The notes: generated by a model from the letters alone, not told the origin. A DNA stretch of 64,000 nucleotides from Bacillota bacterium (GCA_023453795.1 JAEXSP010000017.1:1-64000), one strand, 5' to 3'. Positions 33,112 to 42,826 are shown, counted from the first letter of the stretch. Translations and numbers: made by a program.

Positions 33112-36100
33112 ATGGCAAAAATTGAAACTATGGATGGCAACCAAGCTGCAGCGTACGCTTCCTATGCTTTTACGGATGTGGCTGCAATATACCCGATAAC
33201 ACCTTCGTCACCAATGGCGGAAGGCGTTGATGAATGGTCTTCCCATGGGAAGAAAAATATATTCGGACAACAGGTGAAGGTTGTAGAAATGCAGTCTGAG
33301 GCAGGCGCTGCTGGTGCTATGCACGGATCACTGCAGGCCGGAGCTCTTACAACCACCTATACTGCCTCTCAAGGACTTTTACTTATGATTCCGAACATAT
33401 ATAAAATGGCAGGGGAGCTTTTACCGGGTGTATTGCATGTATCTGCCAGGGCCCTGGCGGTGCACGCCCTGTCGATATTCGGAGATCATCAGGATGTGAT
33501 GGCCTGCCGACAGACTGGTGCGGTTTTGCTTGCATCTTCAAGCGTTCAGGAAGTCATGGACTTGGGCTGCATAGCGCACCTATCAGCAATAAGCACAAGA
33601 CTTCCATTCATACACTTCTTCGATGGCTTCAGAACCTCGCATGAATATCAGAAAATCCATACAATTGAATATGATGAACTTGCGAAAATAGTGGACTACA
33701 GGGCTATCAGGGAATTCAGGATCAGGGCTTTGAATCCCGAACACCCGGTTGCAAGAGGAACGGCACAGAACCCGGACATTTACTTCCAGGGAAGAGAAGC
33801 TTCCAATAAATTTTATAACATGGTTCCTGATATAGTAGACGGTTATATGCAGACAATTAAAAGAATTACCGGAAGGGAATACAGGCCGTTTAACTATTAT
33901 GGCGCCCCTGATGCGGAAAGTATAATTGTGGCAATGGGTTCGGCATGCGATACCATAGAAGAAACAGTGGATTACCTGATGAGCAAAGGGGAAAAGGTAG
34001 GATACATCAAGGTACATCTTTATAGGCCTTTCTCAGAGAAATTCTTCTTCAACATTTTTCCGAGAACTGTTAAAAAAATAGCTGTCCTTGACAGGACCAA
34101 AGAGCCTGGAGCGCCCGGAGAGCCATTATATCTTGATGTTGCAAAATTATTTTATCAGTCGGATATGAAGCCTTTGATCCTTGGAGGAAGGTATGGGTTG
34201 GGATCAAAAGATACCAGGCCTTCACAGATCATTGCAGTCTTTGATAACCTGAAATCAGAGAAGCCTAAGGATAATTTTACAATCGGAATTGTAGACGATG
34301 TAACCAATACTTCGCTTCCTGAGGGTGAGATCGTAGAAACAACTCCTGAGGGAACGATAAGCTGCAAATTCTGGGGACTGGGTTCAGACGGTACGGTGGG
34401 TGCCAATAAGTCGGCAGTAAAAATAATAGGAGACAACACTGAGCTTTACGCTCAGGCCTATTTTTCCTATGATAGTAAGAAATCAGGAGGGACAACGGTT
34501 TCCCACCTTAGATTTGGCAAAAAGCCGATTAAATCGCCGTATCTTGTATATAACGCCAATTATATAGCCTGCCATAACAAGGCTTTCATATACAATTACG
34601 ACATATTGAAGGGGCTCAAAAAAAACGGGGTATTTGTTCTGAATTGTCCGTGGAAAGCTGAAGAGCTGGAGGAGAAGCTTCCTGCAGCATTAAAAAGGTA
34701 TCTTGCAGACAACAGCATTAACTTTTACACAATTGATGCAATGGCTATAGCAAATGAAGTAGGGCTTGGAAACAGGATCAACATGATAATGCAGAGCGCT
34801 TTTTTCAAGCTGGCCAACGTAATACCTGTTGAAGAAGCCGTTAAATACCTGAAGAATTCGGTTGAAAAGACATATGGCAAAAAGGGGCAGAAAATTGTTG
34901 AAATGAACAATGCTGCTATCGACAGGGGCATACATGCCCTGATTAAGGTTGATGTACCATCCTCCTGGGCAAATGCAGCCGATGAAGAAAAAAGCGTAAA
35001 AGAAGTACCTGATTTCGTTAAAAGAATCCAAAGACCCATGGAAAGACATGAGGGTGATGAACTGCCTGTAAGTGCTTTCTTGGGGATGGAAGACGGAACC
35101 TTCCCTCTAGGAACTACCGCTTATGAAAAAAGGGGAATTGCACCGATGGTTCCAGAGTGGCAGATAGATAAATGCATACAGTGCGGCAGGTGCTCTTATG
35201 TGTGTCCGCATTCCACAATAAGGCTTTTCCTTCTTAACGATGAAGAGGTAAAGAAAGCTCCTGAAAGCTTTAAAACTAAAAAGGCTATGGGAAAAGGCAT
35301 GGAACATCTGGGATTCCGTGTACAGGTTGCACCCCTGGATTGTACGGGCTGCGGCAACTGTGCCGATGTTTGTCCTACAGAGGAAAAGGCGATTATCATG
35401 AAATCCGCCGACCAGGAAATTGAGGCAGAGACTGAGAACTGGGAATATGCAATGACTGTTACCGCAAAGGATGATTTAATGGACCCCAAGACATTGAAAG
35501 GAAGCCAGTTTGTAAGGCCGCTGCTTGAATTCAACGGAGCTTGTCCGGGATGTGGAGAGACGCCGTACATCAGACTGCTGACACAGCTGTTTGGAGACAG
35601 AATGATGATTGCCAATGCAACCGGCTGTTCATCCATTTGGGGTGCAAGCGCTCCATCAATTGCATATTCGACAAATGCGGAAGGCAAAGGACCTGCATGG
35701 GCGAATTCCTTATTTGAAGACAATGCTGAATACGGCTACGGTATGTATCTCGGAGTCAGACAGATAAGGGAAAGATTGGCCGATCTTATGGAACAGGCCA
35801 TTGATTCCGATATTGATGATTGCTTGAAGGACGCTTTCAGACAATGGCTCAAGGGCATGGATGATGCCGATGCATCCAAGAAAGCAGCTAAAAAAATATT
35901 TGACTTTCTTGAGGGCTTGGATTATAGCAATAATAAAGCAGTTCAGGAGATAATGGAAAAGAAGGATTATCTGATAAAGCGTTCGATCTGGATGATAGGC
36001 GGAGACGGATGGGCGTATGACATCGGTTACGGAGGACTTGACCAGGTCATTTCCTCAGGCGATGACGTTAACATTTTTGTCCTGGATACAGAGATATACT

Positions 36101-36633
36101 CAAATACTGGTGGACAGTCTTCAAAGGCAACACCTACTGCGGCAGTTGCCAAATTTGCGGCAGCGGGCAAGAAGGTAAGGAAGAAAGATCTCGGCATGAT
36201 GGCAATGAGCTACGGATATGTCTATGTAGCACAGATTTCAATGGGTGCAAATATGAACCACGCCATAAAGGCAATAGCAGAGGCTGAAGCGTATAACGGA
36301 CCATCTCTGGTTATAGCTTACGCACCATGCATAAGCCATGGAATAAAGTCGGGCATGGGAACCAGCATAGCAGAAGAGAAAAAGGCTGTGGAAGCCGGGT
36401 ACTGGCATTTATACAGGTACAATCCGGTTTTGGCGGAACAGGGTAAGAATCCGTTCATACTTGATTCCAAAGAGCCGACCGACTCCTACAAGGACTTCAT
36501 CAATGGGGAAGTGAGATACTCACAGTTGATGAATGTATTTCCTGAAACCGCCGGGGACATGTACAATGTGGCGGAGAAGCATGCCAAAGAAAAGTATGCA
36601 ATGTATAAGAGGTTAGCTGAAATGAAGTACTAA
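33112..36633 (+). CDS. nifJ: Pyruvate:ferredoxin (flavodoxin) oxidoreductase, one-chain
   Basis: Oxidises pyruvate with CoA to acetyl-CoA and CO2 and passes electrons to ferredoxin; central to fermentation in this type of bacterium. The 1173-residue length is normal for the fused homodimeric enzyme. N-terminal domains: MDGNQAAAYASYAFTDVAAI, YPITPSSPMAE and the beta-transketolase-like region. The ferredoxin-like insert (about 685-760) holds CIQCGRCSYVCP and CTGCGNCADVCP. The C-terminal TPP domain begins near CPGCGETPYIRLL and has GGDGWAYDIGYGGLDQVIS and YSNTGGQSSKATPTAA. All cluster and cofactor motifs are complete. Ribosome binding site AAAGGAG ahead of ATG. No ferredoxin gene is next to it; the Ech hydrogenase at 57.7-62.6 kb is a likely electron sink. 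Confidence 0.98.
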   Translation: MAKIETMDGNQAAAYASYAFTDVAAIYPITPSSPMAEGVDEWSSHGKKNIFGQQVKVVEMQSEAGAAGAMHGSLQAGALTTTYTASQGLLLMIPNIYKMAGELLPGVLHVSARALAVHALSIFGDHQDVMACRQTGAVLLASSSVQEVMDLGCIAHLSAISTRLPFIHFFDGFRTSHEYQKIHTIEYDELAKIVDYRAIREFRIRALNPEHPVARGTAQNPDIYFQGREASNKFYNMVPDIVDGYMQTIKRITGREYRPFNYYGAPDAESIIVAMGSACDTIEETVDYLMSKGEKVGYIKVHLYRPFSEKFFFNIFPRTVKKIAVLDRTKEPGAPGEPLYLDVAKLFYQSDMKPLILGGRYGLGSKDTRPSQIIAVFDNLKSEKPKDNFTIGIVDDVTNTSLPEGEIVETTPEGTISCKFWGLGSDGTVGANKSAVKIIGDNTELYAQAYFSYDSKKSGGTTVSHLRFGKKPIKSPYLVYNANYIACHNKAFIYNYDILKGLKKNGVFVLNCPWKAEELEEKLPAALKRYLADNSINFYTIDAMAIANEVGLGNRINMIMQSAFFKLANVIPVEEAVKYLKNSVEKTYGKKGQKIVEMNNAAIDRGIHALIKVDVPSSWANAADEEKSVKEVPDFVKRIQRPMERHEGDELPVSAFLGMEDGTFPLGTTAYEKRGIAPMVPEWQIDKCIQCGRCSYVCPHSTIRLFLLNDEEVKKAPESFKTKKAMGKGMEHLGFRVQVAPLDCTGCGNCADVCPTEEKAIIMKSADQEIEAETENWEYAMTVTAKDDLMDPKTLKGSQFVRPLLEFNGACPGCGETPYIRLLTQLFGDRMMIANATGCSSIWGASAPSIAYSTNAEGKGPAWANSLFEDNAEYGYGMYLGVRQIRERLADLMEQAIDSDIDDCLKDAFRQWLKGMDDADASKKAAKKIFDFLEGLDYSNNKAVQEIMEKKDYLIKRSIWMIGGDGWAYDIGYGGLDQVISSGDDVNIFVLDTEIYSNTGGQSSKATPTAAVAKFAAAGKKVRKKDLGMMAMSYGYVYVAQISMGANMNHAIKAIAEAEAYNGPSLVIAYAPCISHGIKSGMGTSIAEEKKAVEAGYWHLYRYNPVLAEQGKNPFILDSKEPTDSYKDFINGEVRYSQLMNVFPETAGDMYNVAEKHAKEKYAMYKRLAEMKY

Positions 36634-36650
36634 AGGCATAGGAGCAGATG

Positions 36651-36694
36651 CTTGAGCGGGGACTGTCCAGGAATATAGGACGGCCTCGCTTAAG
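36651..36694 (+). terminator. Hairpin downstream of PFOR
   Basis: CTTGAGCG (36651-36658) pairs with CGCTTAAG (36687-36694), with one G-U pair, and inside it GTCC pairs with GGAC. No T run follows at once (a short one at 36710-36715), so it is a possible but not classical terminator. Confidence 0.45.
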
Positions 36695-36724
36695 GGCTGA
36701 AAGAGAGTATTTTTTATCTTCTTC

Positions 36725-38248
36725 CTATTTTACATGACGCATTATGATTTCTTCCTGCTTTTTGTTCTGTTGTATATCACTGTGAACAATTCTCCCGTCT
36801 TTTATGACATACTCAACCTGACATAAATCAGATATATCCTTTATCGGATTTGCCCTAAGGATAACGAAATCAGCGATTTTACCTTGATCTATACTTCCTA
36901 GTTCATCGGCAGCATCTAAGAGTTCCGCAGCATTTACCGTAGCGGTTCGTATAGCTTCATATTCATCCATTCCATGTTTTACAAAAAGCTCAAGTTCCTT
37001 GTAAAGGAAGCCATGGGGAACATATCCTGCACCGCCCATTCCCGAGTCTACGCCCGCTACAATTTTCACCCCGGATTTGATAGCGTTTTCAAAATTAACA
37101 GGGAAATACTTCTGCTTATAATTAGGCATCTCGGCATAAAACTTCACCCAATTCGGATCTGCCCCGGATTTTATAGCCTCCCTTTGCTTTTCCAAAGCCT
37201 TTTTGCCCATGGAATGATAGGGTTCTGATATAGCATCCTTCATTTCCTGTCGGCTGAACAAGTCGGGGTTTTCTATTAAATCCGCCCAATGATTAAAACA
37301 GTATGCCGTAGGAACCCAGTAGATCCCGGTTTCTTTCATTCGTTTGAAGGTTTCCCCGTCTATCAACCCAAGCGGTGTATGCTCGATGCTGTCCACACCT
37401 GCTTCAACTGCTTGTTTAATACCCTCAGGCAGGCAGATTGAGTGTGCGGATACCTTCAACCCTTCGTCATGAGAATATTTTACGATGGCTTTTAATACCT
37501 CCGGCCTCATACTTGCATCTAGGAGCCGGGGATCCACCTTTCTTTTTGTATAAAACTCCCGGCTATCGGGATCATTCTCAATTAATGACAGATACGCACC
37601 CGGTGTGGTGGTTTTAATAAAATCCACTCCGGCCTTTTTCAATTCTTGAATGACTTTAGGCACTTCTTGTGGCTTGTCGATATCAACAGATAAACCATGA
37701 GCACCAAAAATGACACTTAGAAGTTTTAATAAAACAGGAGGAGCAGGAATAAATCTTTTTAAACTAAAATACCCATAGGGCGCTGATAATGCAGGACCGC
37801 TTGCAAAAATCCGGGGACCTATGTATTTCCTCGCGTTAACTTGATCTCTGAACTTTAGAATACTGTAACCAAAAGAACCGGGCATATTTCTAATTGTTGT
37901 TACACCGGATTTCAGTGTTAAGAAAGAATGCCGCAGATACTTTTTTGTCATGGACTCCATACTGATTTTTCCGTAATCATCAACACCCGGATGGGCAAGA
38001 TGCACGTGAGCATCAATCAACCCTGGAAGAATATAACGGCCTGAAAGTTTTAAGACTTCTGCATTTTCAGGAATAGATATGGATTCAGCGGAGCCGATTT
38101 TATCAATCTTTCCACCTCTGCAAATAATGATACTGTTCTCATGAACAGTTTTCTCTAATACATCAATAATATTTACTCCTATTATGGCCAATACTTCGGA
38201 ATGCTTATTGATACTGGGATTAGAGATCTCATGTTTTCTTTTTGTCAT
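36725..38248 (-). CDS. Amidohydrolase-family metal-dependent hydrolase
   Basis: A 507-residue cytosolic hydrolase of the amidohydrolase superfamily, similar to imidazolonepropionase- and prolidase-like enzymes; the substrate is unknown. The fold starts with a beta-rich region, then ILPGLIDAHVHLAHPG with the HxH metal motif (about 78-80), VDFIKTTTPGAY with a candidate bridging Lys, VSAHSICLPE and SIEHTPLGLID with the next His residues, and GVDSGMGGAGYVPHGFL with the metal Asp. The end, GSIDQGKIADFVILRANPIK, is the typical return strand. All metal-site residues are present. A good ribosome binding site, AAGGAG, lies 8 bases before the ATG. It stands alone, 92 bases after the convergent PFOR gene. 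Confidence 0.9.
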   Translation of the reverse strand: MTKRKHEISNPSINKHSEVLAIIGVNIIDVLEKTVHENSIIICRGGKIDKIGSAESISIPENAEVLKLSGRYILPGLIDAHVHLAHPGVDDYGKISMESMTKKYLRHSFLTLKSGVTTIRNMPGSFGYSILKFRDQVNARKYIGPRIFASGPALSAPYGYFSLKRFIPAPPVLLKLLSVIFGAHGLSVDIDKPQEVPKVIQELKKAGVDFIKTTTPGAYLSLIENDPDSREFYTKRKVDPRLLDASMRPEVLKAIVKYSHDEGLKVSAHSICLPEGIKQAVEAGVDSIEHTPLGLIDGETFKRMKETGIYWVPTAYCFNHWADLIENPDLFSRQEMKDAISEPYHSMGKKALEKQREAIKSGADPNWVKFYAEMPNYKQKYFPVNFENAIKSGVKIVAGVDSGMGGAGYVPHGFLYKELELFVKHGMDEYEAIRTATVNAAELLDAADELGSIDQGKIADFVILRANPIKDISDLCQVEYVIKDGRIVHSDIQQNKKQEEIIMRHVK

Positions 38249-38381
38249 ATATTTAGCTCCTTCGCCATACGAGATAACGATATAGTTTGATGAAAATAAT
38301 GTTTATAATTTGAATATATCACACAAGTGAACTTTTTCCCACATATTTGCAATAAGTATAAAAGAGAATGCAGTTTTAAGC

Positions 38382-38660
38382 TTATACTTTGAAAGCACGC
38401 TCTTTGCCCTGTATTATATTGAAGGATTTCTTGGATAACTCGTCTTTTTGAGAAAACAAATGATTTTGTATAACGACTGAAACATTTTTATTTTTATCTT
38501 TAACCAGTTTGACGAGGGAGGGGGTAGCGTCATAAGACAGGCATGTAAGATAAGAGGTATCTATTCTATTAGTTTTATAATACCTGTTGATGTTATTTTG
38601 TGCGATTAAAAGGAAAGGAGACCTCACAAAAACATCCGCCACACCTTCTAAGAGGCGCAT
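38382..38660 (-). CDS. Hypothetical 92-residue protein
   Basis: An open frame directly after the small gene at 38661-38825: the stop TAG of the first is followed at once by this ATG (TAGATG). That arrangement could allow translational coupling, as there is no separate ribosome binding site. The product has a hydrophobic-rich beginning (VFVRSPFLLIAQNNINRYY) and a Lys-rich end, and matches nothing I recognise. It may be a real partner of the small protein or an accidental frame. Sequence composition gives little help. Confidence 0.4.
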   Translation of the reverse strand: MRLLEGVADVFVRSPFLLIAQNNINRYYKTNRIDTSYLTCLSYDATPSLVKLVKDKNKNVSVVIQNHLFSQKDELSKKSFNIIQGKERAFKV

Positions 38661-38825
38661 CTACTTTTCATTTGTATCCACATACTCTTTGGCGTTCCTG
38701 ACTTGAATTTCGCTTGGAATACTGACATTTGAAGCCTGTATTTTGGATTCAATATTTGCCCATGCTGCCGTATCATGCTTTTCTATAGGCGCAGCCTTTG
38801 ACTGTTTCTTAAATTTGTTTGCCAT
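38661..38825 (-). CDS. Small conserved-type protein, 54 residues (DUF3787-like)
   Basis: A 54-residue protein of the sort found in Clostridia, starting MANKFKKQSKAAPIEKHDTA, with the motif EKHDTAAWANIE that I associate with the DUF3787 family; this match is from memory. A basic N-terminus is followed by a mixed helical part and the tail VRNAKEYVDTNEK. Its ribosome binding site is very strong: AGGAGG seven bases before the ATG, which argues for a truly expressed small gene. No function is known. The next ATG (38660) follows its stop codon without a gap. Confidence 0.75.
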   Translation of the reverse strand: MANKFKKQSKAAPIEKHDTAAWANIESKIQASNVSIPSEIQVRNAKEYVDTNEK

Positions 38826-38949
38826 GTTTAATCCTCCTGAAAGAATCTTTATGAATATTTTCCTGCTATGATACAGAAATTATTCAGAGATTTATTTTGA
38901 ATTTATTTTCTGCTTTTGCAGGGAATCAGATTATTCAGGAGGAATGCCG

Positions 38950-39231
38950 ATGGATAAAAAGAATATGGACTTCGAATCAAACTTCGATATCGATAAGGTT
39001 TCATTTAACAATGTAAGCAACGACTTTGAAAAGGATTTTCGTAAAGCTTACCGGAACTCGCTTGAAAATATGTCGGATGCAAAGGATCCCCTTCAAAATG
39101 CGAGTGGAGCCAATACCTTGGGCATATTGGAAAAAATGGCTCAGCATATTAAGGACTATGACAGGAAGAGTGATTTCGAAGAGAGCTACGAACAGCTTCT
39201 CAAGGAATACAGGCCGTTTACGGAGACTTAA
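38950..39231 (+). CDS. Hypothetical 93-residue acidic protein
   Basis: A soluble, charged protein with no transmembrane segment and no family that I recognise. It begins MDKKNMDFESNFDIDKVSFN and has a helical C-terminal half with ILEKMAQHIKDYDRKSDFEE. The start is placed at the second ATG, since AGGAGG ends 7 bases before it; the first ATG (38944) is only one base from the ribosome binding site. It is divergent from the DUF3787-like small gene, with the two starts 124 bases apart, so both promoters lie in 38826-38949. Confidence 0.7.
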   Translation: MDKKNMDFESNFDIDKVSFNNVSNDFEKDFRKAYRNSLENMSDAKDPLQNASGANTLGILEKMAQHIKDYDRKSDFEESYEQLLKEYRPFTET

Positions 39232-39317
39232 TCAGGTTGTTAACACAGAGGCATGCTAAAATGGCTTGTCTCTTTTTTATAAGGCAGAGTCACCATACAA
39301 TACCAGCAACAAACCTG

Positions 39318-39347
39318 TTGACTTGTTAAAATAATTTATGCTATAAT
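39318..39347 (+). promoter_or_regulatory. Probable promoter of the tRNA-Val/tRNA-Thr unit
   Basis: TTGACT (39318-39323) and TATAAT (39342-39347) are 18 bases apart. Transcription would start near 39354, 18 bases before tRNA-Val. Confidence 0.75.
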
Positions 39348-39371
39348 AACTCTTGCCGTTGGAAATGACAC

Positions 39372-39447
39372 GGGCGCTTAGCTCAGCTGGGGGAGCACCT
39401 GCCTTACAAGCAGGGGGTCATAGGTTCGAGCCCTATAGTGCCCACCA
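39372..39447 (+). tRNA. tRNA-Val (anticodon TAC)
   Basis: 76 nt with encoded CCA. Acceptor GGGCGCT/AGTGCCC (one G-U), anticodon stem CCTGC/GCAGG with loop CTTACAA, and T loop GGTTCGAGCC. It is the first gene of a two-tRNA transcript. Confidence 0.97.
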
Positions 39448-39483
39448 TTTTCCAATCGAATTGGAAAAGTACAATTAAATATT

Positions 39484-39559
39484 GCTGGTGTAGCTCAGCA
39501 GGTAGAGCAATTGACTTGTAATCAATAGGTCGGGGGTTCGATTCCGTCCACCAGCTCCA
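39484..39559 (+). tRNA. tRNA-Thr (anticodon TGT)
   Basis: 76 nt with encoded CCA. Acceptor GCTGGTG/CACCAGC, anticodon stem ATTGA/TCAAT with loop CTTGTAA, and T loop GGTTCGATTCC. It follows tRNA-Val by 36 bases. Confidence 0.97.
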
Positions 39560-39590
39560 AAAGACTCTTGTTTATCAGGAGTCTTTTTGT
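39559..39590 (+). terminator. Terminator after tRNA-Thr
   Basis: AAAAGACTC (39559-39567) pairs with GAGTCTTTT (39579-39587), followed by TGTTA. The stem begins on the last base of the tRNA, so the hairpin must be removed for CCA-end maturation. Confidence 0.88.
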
Positions 39591-39602
39591 TATGGTTTCA
39601 CT

Positions 39603-40313
39603 TTAAATTTTCACATCGATTTTTTTATATGCCTGACTGCTGTCATTATTATTCTCTGCTGCGGCAGATACTGACTCACTATTGATATTGTTATCAGCGT
39701 GTTTCTCATCACTAATATCCTGTTTATCCTCAGCCTGCTTTGAGTTCTCAATATGATCCTGAACCTTGCGGAGCATATCGGAGGCATTTTTATTCAAGGT
39801 TCTTTCAGTTGACTCTATTTTTTGAAGCTCTTTTCTTTTAGCCGTTGAAGCGGTACCCGAAACACCTCTGGTCTCGTCTATCTCAATCTCTTTTTTAAGT
39901 ATTGCGCCTGTATTGTGAAAATTTTTCTTTAAGCTGCTGATTTTCTGAATATTTGAATATGCAGAGCCTGCTTCAATCAAATCTGTCATGCCTGACATGC
40001 TGAAGACGGCACCGGAATTGCCGGATACTTCCTGAGCTTCCGGTTGTTTTGATGCATCCTCTCCTGTACGCTCTTTGCTTTTATTCAATTTTTCTGCTTG
40101 CCTTTGCTGTATTTCGGCATCTATTTCCTGTATTTGATCCTGCAGCTGCTTTACTTTTTCCTGTTTCGCCTTTTCATCCATTTTCCCTTCTTTTGTTTTT
40201 TGTATTAATTCCTGAAGGGTTTCCTTTTGCTTTAGAAGCAATTTTATAGGATCATTATTGCTATTTACGGAATAGGAACTTCCGGTTTGAGATGAAATTG
40301 ATGATATATTCAT
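39603..40313 (-). CDS. FlxA-like coiled-coil protein
   Basis: A 236-residue soluble protein. The N-terminus MNISSISSQTGSSYSVNSNN is typical of FlxA-like proteins, followed by a long coiled coil (about 20-95) rich in Lys, Glu and Gln (KLLLKQKETLQELIQKTKEG), as in PF14282 members. The rest is Ser/Asn/Glu-rich and probably disordered. FlxA is a flagellin-associated gene in E. coli, but its role is not known. Here it lies between the tRNA terminator and the divergent YcdB/SLH-like gene. No flagellar gene is in the window. Confidence 0.75.
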   Translation of the reverse strand: MNISSISSQTGSSYSVNSNNDPIKLLLKQKETLQELIQKTKEGKMDEKAKQEKVKQLQDQIQEIDAEIQQRQAEKLNKSKERTGEDASKQPEAQEVSGNSGAVFSMSGMTDLIEAGSAYSNIQKISSLKKNFHNTGAILKKEIEIDETRGVSGTASTAKRKELQKIESTERTLNKNASDMLRKVQDHIENSKQAEDKQDISDEKHADNNINSESVSAAAENNNDSSQAYKKIDVKI

Positions 40314-40600
40314 AACTTGCCTCCATAATTTTTAATTATATAAATTGGATTAAAATATCAACTTATATAATGTTTATCGGCATTTTCCAAAAAGGATTAT
40401 ACAATTTATCATAAATATGTAAAAATAAATTTAGTATTACGTTCCAGGCCCGGAATTGCGGAATAACTGGCATAATTATCTTTATTGCTAATACATTTAA
40501 TAAAAATTATTTTTTTTTGGGAACTTTGGCTTGTCTTGTTTAGTCTAATTATTAAGACCCGAAAGAAACCGGGATAAAATACTAAGAGAGGTGTATTAGA

Positions 40601-42754
40601 TTGAAAAAATTAGCTTTTGTAATGTGTTTGGTAATGCTATTTTCCTTTTCACTGCCTTCCTTCGTTTCGGCGGCAGATGACAAGGGGCTTGAGAATGCAA
40701 TTAAAACAGCAAAAACTATGTTCAAGATTCCTTCTGATTTCGATTTCAATTATCAGATGAGTTTGGAAAACGGAAAAAGGATCTGGTCTCTGAGCTGGAA
40801 CAGCAAGGATGGAACAAAAGGCGGAATTAATATAAGGCTTGATGATAATGGGGTACTATTGGGATATGACAACTATAAGCCGACGGACAATATATCCAAA
40901 AAGCTTCCTAAGTACAGCAGGAAAGATGCACAGTCCAAGGCAGAAGCTTTTATTAAAAAGGTTAATCCGTCAGTGATGAGCCAGATTAAGCTTTACGATG
41001 CAGGGCAAACCAATTCGATTACCGACTATACATATTATTTTACCTATGTAAGAGTGGTAGGCAAAATTCCGTTTTACTCAAACAATGTAACACTGAGTAT
41101 CAACAAGAATACAGGAGAGGTCGTAAACTACAGCTATAACTGGACGGATGGCTTGACATTCCCTGCTGCAGGAAAGGCAATGTCAGTCGTGGATGCGGGC
41201 AAAGCCTACATGAAGAACATAGGCCTAAAGCTTATTTACAAGTATAAGTCCGAAAATGATAAAGTTACTACATATCCGGCATATGTGCCTGTTGTGGGTG
41301 ATAACTTTGCAATTGATGCATTGACCGGTGATAAGGTTCAGACAGGGAATAATTATGTTATTTTCAACGACTATGAACGTAAAGTTATGTATTCGAAAGC
41401 TAAGGGAGATCAGCCTGTAGAACTTACGCCGGATGAAATAAAGGCAGTAGAAGAGGCTTCCAAGCTAATATCCAAGGAGGCGGCTGAAAAGATTGCAAGA
41501 AGCTGTGACACACTTAAGCTTACTGACGAATACAAATTGACATATATAAACCTTAATAAGGCATGGCCAAACAATAATGACACTTACTGGAGTATGAATT
41601 TCTCAACAGAAAATGGGGAGCTCAAAGCACCAAGAAAATCTGTTAATGTGACAATAAACGCAAAAACAGGCGAAATTACAGCGTTTAATCAGGGTTCCAG
41701 TGCTGATGACAAGGATCCGGTAAAATTTGACGAAGCTTCGGCAAAAGCTGCGGTTAATGAATTCCTGAAGTCCTTTAATCCAGAAAAGTACAGTCAGGTT
41801 GAATATGATGAGACTAACGGCGGTTACCCTGTAATTAAAAGCAATGAAGACCAGAGAAGCTACAGTTTTACATACCTTAGAAAGGTTAACGGAATACAGT
41901 TCCCCGACAACAGCATATCCATATACTTCGATGCTGTCAGCGGTGAAATTACCTATTATAGTATGACTTGGTTCAGTGTGGATTTTGTAAAGGTTGACAA
42001 GGTCATTTCCTTTGACAAGGCATATGAAAAAGCTTTCAGTCAAATTGGCTTGGAACTCCAGTACAAGATCAAATATTCCGATGAAGAAGACGGCAGGAAG
42101 GTAATCCCTGCAGAAAGCACTGAAAAGCCCGAGGTTGTGCTTGTGTATTCACTGAATTCATTGAAGCCTTCCATTCTCGATGCAAATACAGGCATTGTCT
42201 TAGATTATGACGGCAATCCTTTTAAAGATGTTAATGCAGTAAAGTATTCTGATATTAAGGGACATTCTGCCCAGAAACAAATCGAGGTGCTTGCTGAAGC
42301 GGGGATAAGTCTTGACGGCACTCAGTTTAAACCGAATGCCAAGATTACCCAGAAGGACTTTTTAACCCTTCTCTCAAAAATTATGCCTAACTATTATGGC
42401 CCGATCATACTTGAAAACAGTAAAACTACAGTTATAGACAGCTTTTATAGCTACTTGCTCAATCAGAATGTTATAAAAGAATCCGAAAAGGCTCCGAATT
42501 CTGCAACTACCAAAGAAGATGCTGTCAAGTTCTTTATCAGAGCATTAAAATACAATGAGGTAGCTGATATCAAAGGTATATTCAAATGCAGCTTCAAGGA
42601 TTCAAGCAAGATAACACCAAGCCTTTACGGATATTTTGCAATCGCCGAGGGACTCAAGCTTGTCAGCGCAGACAAGAAAGGCAATGTAAACCCTAAGGCC
42701 GTACTTACCAGAGCGGATGCAATGGTCATGATATACAATTACCTGAGCCATTGA
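40601..42754 (+). CDS. Secreted YcdB/YcdC-repeat protein with C-terminal SLH-like region
   Basis: A 717-residue exported protein that starts at TTG, with AGAGAGGTG about 8 bases ahead. Signal peptide about 1-24 (KKLAFVMCLVMLFSFSLPSF). Residues 30-520 hold YcdB/YcdC-like (PepSY-related) repeats, seen twice as VTLSINKNTGEVVNYSYNWT, VNVTINAKTGEITAFNQGSS and ISIYFDAVSGEITYYSMTWF. The last 180 residues look like S-layer homology domains (ITQKDFLTLLSKIMPNYYG, LTRADAMVMIYNYLS), which would tether it to the wall. Function unknown; PepSY-type domains are often inhibitory or binding modules. Confidence 0.85.
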   Translation: MKKLAFVMCLVMLFSFSLPSFVSAADDKGLENAIKTAKTMFKIPSDFDFNYQMSLENGKRIWSLSWNSKDGTKGGINIRLDDNGVLLGYDNYKPTDNISKKLPKYSRKDAQSKAEAFIKKVNPSVMSQIKLYDAGQTNSITDYTYYFTYVRVVGKIPFYSNNVTLSINKNTGEVVNYSYNWTDGLTFPAAGKAMSVVDAGKAYMKNIGLKLIYKYKSENDKVTTYPAYVPVVGDNFAIDALTGDKVQTGNNYVIFNDYERKVMYSKAKGDQPVELTPDEIKAVEEASKLISKEAAEKIARSCDTLKLTDEYKLTYINLNKAWPNNNDTYWSMNFSTENGELKAPRKSVNVTINAKTGEITAFNQGSSADDKDPVKFDEASAKAAVNEFLKSFNPEKYSQVEYDETNGGYPVIKSNEDQRSYSFTYLRKVNGIQFPDNSISIYFDAVSGEITYYSMTWFSVDFVKVDKVISFDKAYEKAFSQIGLELQYKIKYSDEEDGRKVIPAESTEKPEVVLVYSLNSLKPSILDANTGIVLDYDGNPFKDVNAVKYSDIKGHSAQKQIEVLAEAGISLDGTQFKPNAKITQKDFLTLLSKIMPNYYGPIILENSKTTVIDSFYSYLLNQNVIKESEKAPNSATTKEDAVKFFIRALKYNEVADIKGIFKCSFKDSSKITPSLYGYFAIAEGLKLVSADKKGNVNPKAVLTRADAMVMIYNYLSH

Positions 42755-42789
42755 CAAATTTTAAATTCATAAAATAGCAAGCACTGGAC

Positions 42790-42826
42790 AAAAAAACAAG
42801 CCGGTTTCAACCGGTTTGTTTTTTGT
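42790..42826 (+). terminator. Terminator after the YcdB/SLH-like gene
   Basis: ACAAGCCGG pairs with CCGGTTTGT (one G-U) over a TTTCAA loop, preceded by an A run and followed by TTTTTTGT. Confidence 0.9.

Noticed and set aside
38140..38660. Possible frameshifted longer gene at the small ORFs
   Set aside because: The first small ORF has a complete ribosome binding site and stop, and no homology suggests that the pieces form one gene.
40314..40600. Riboswitch upstream of the YcdB/SLH-like gene
   Set aside because: A short fold CCCG/CGGG is visible near 40557-40573 but no known riboswitch motif, and no conserved core could be recognised.
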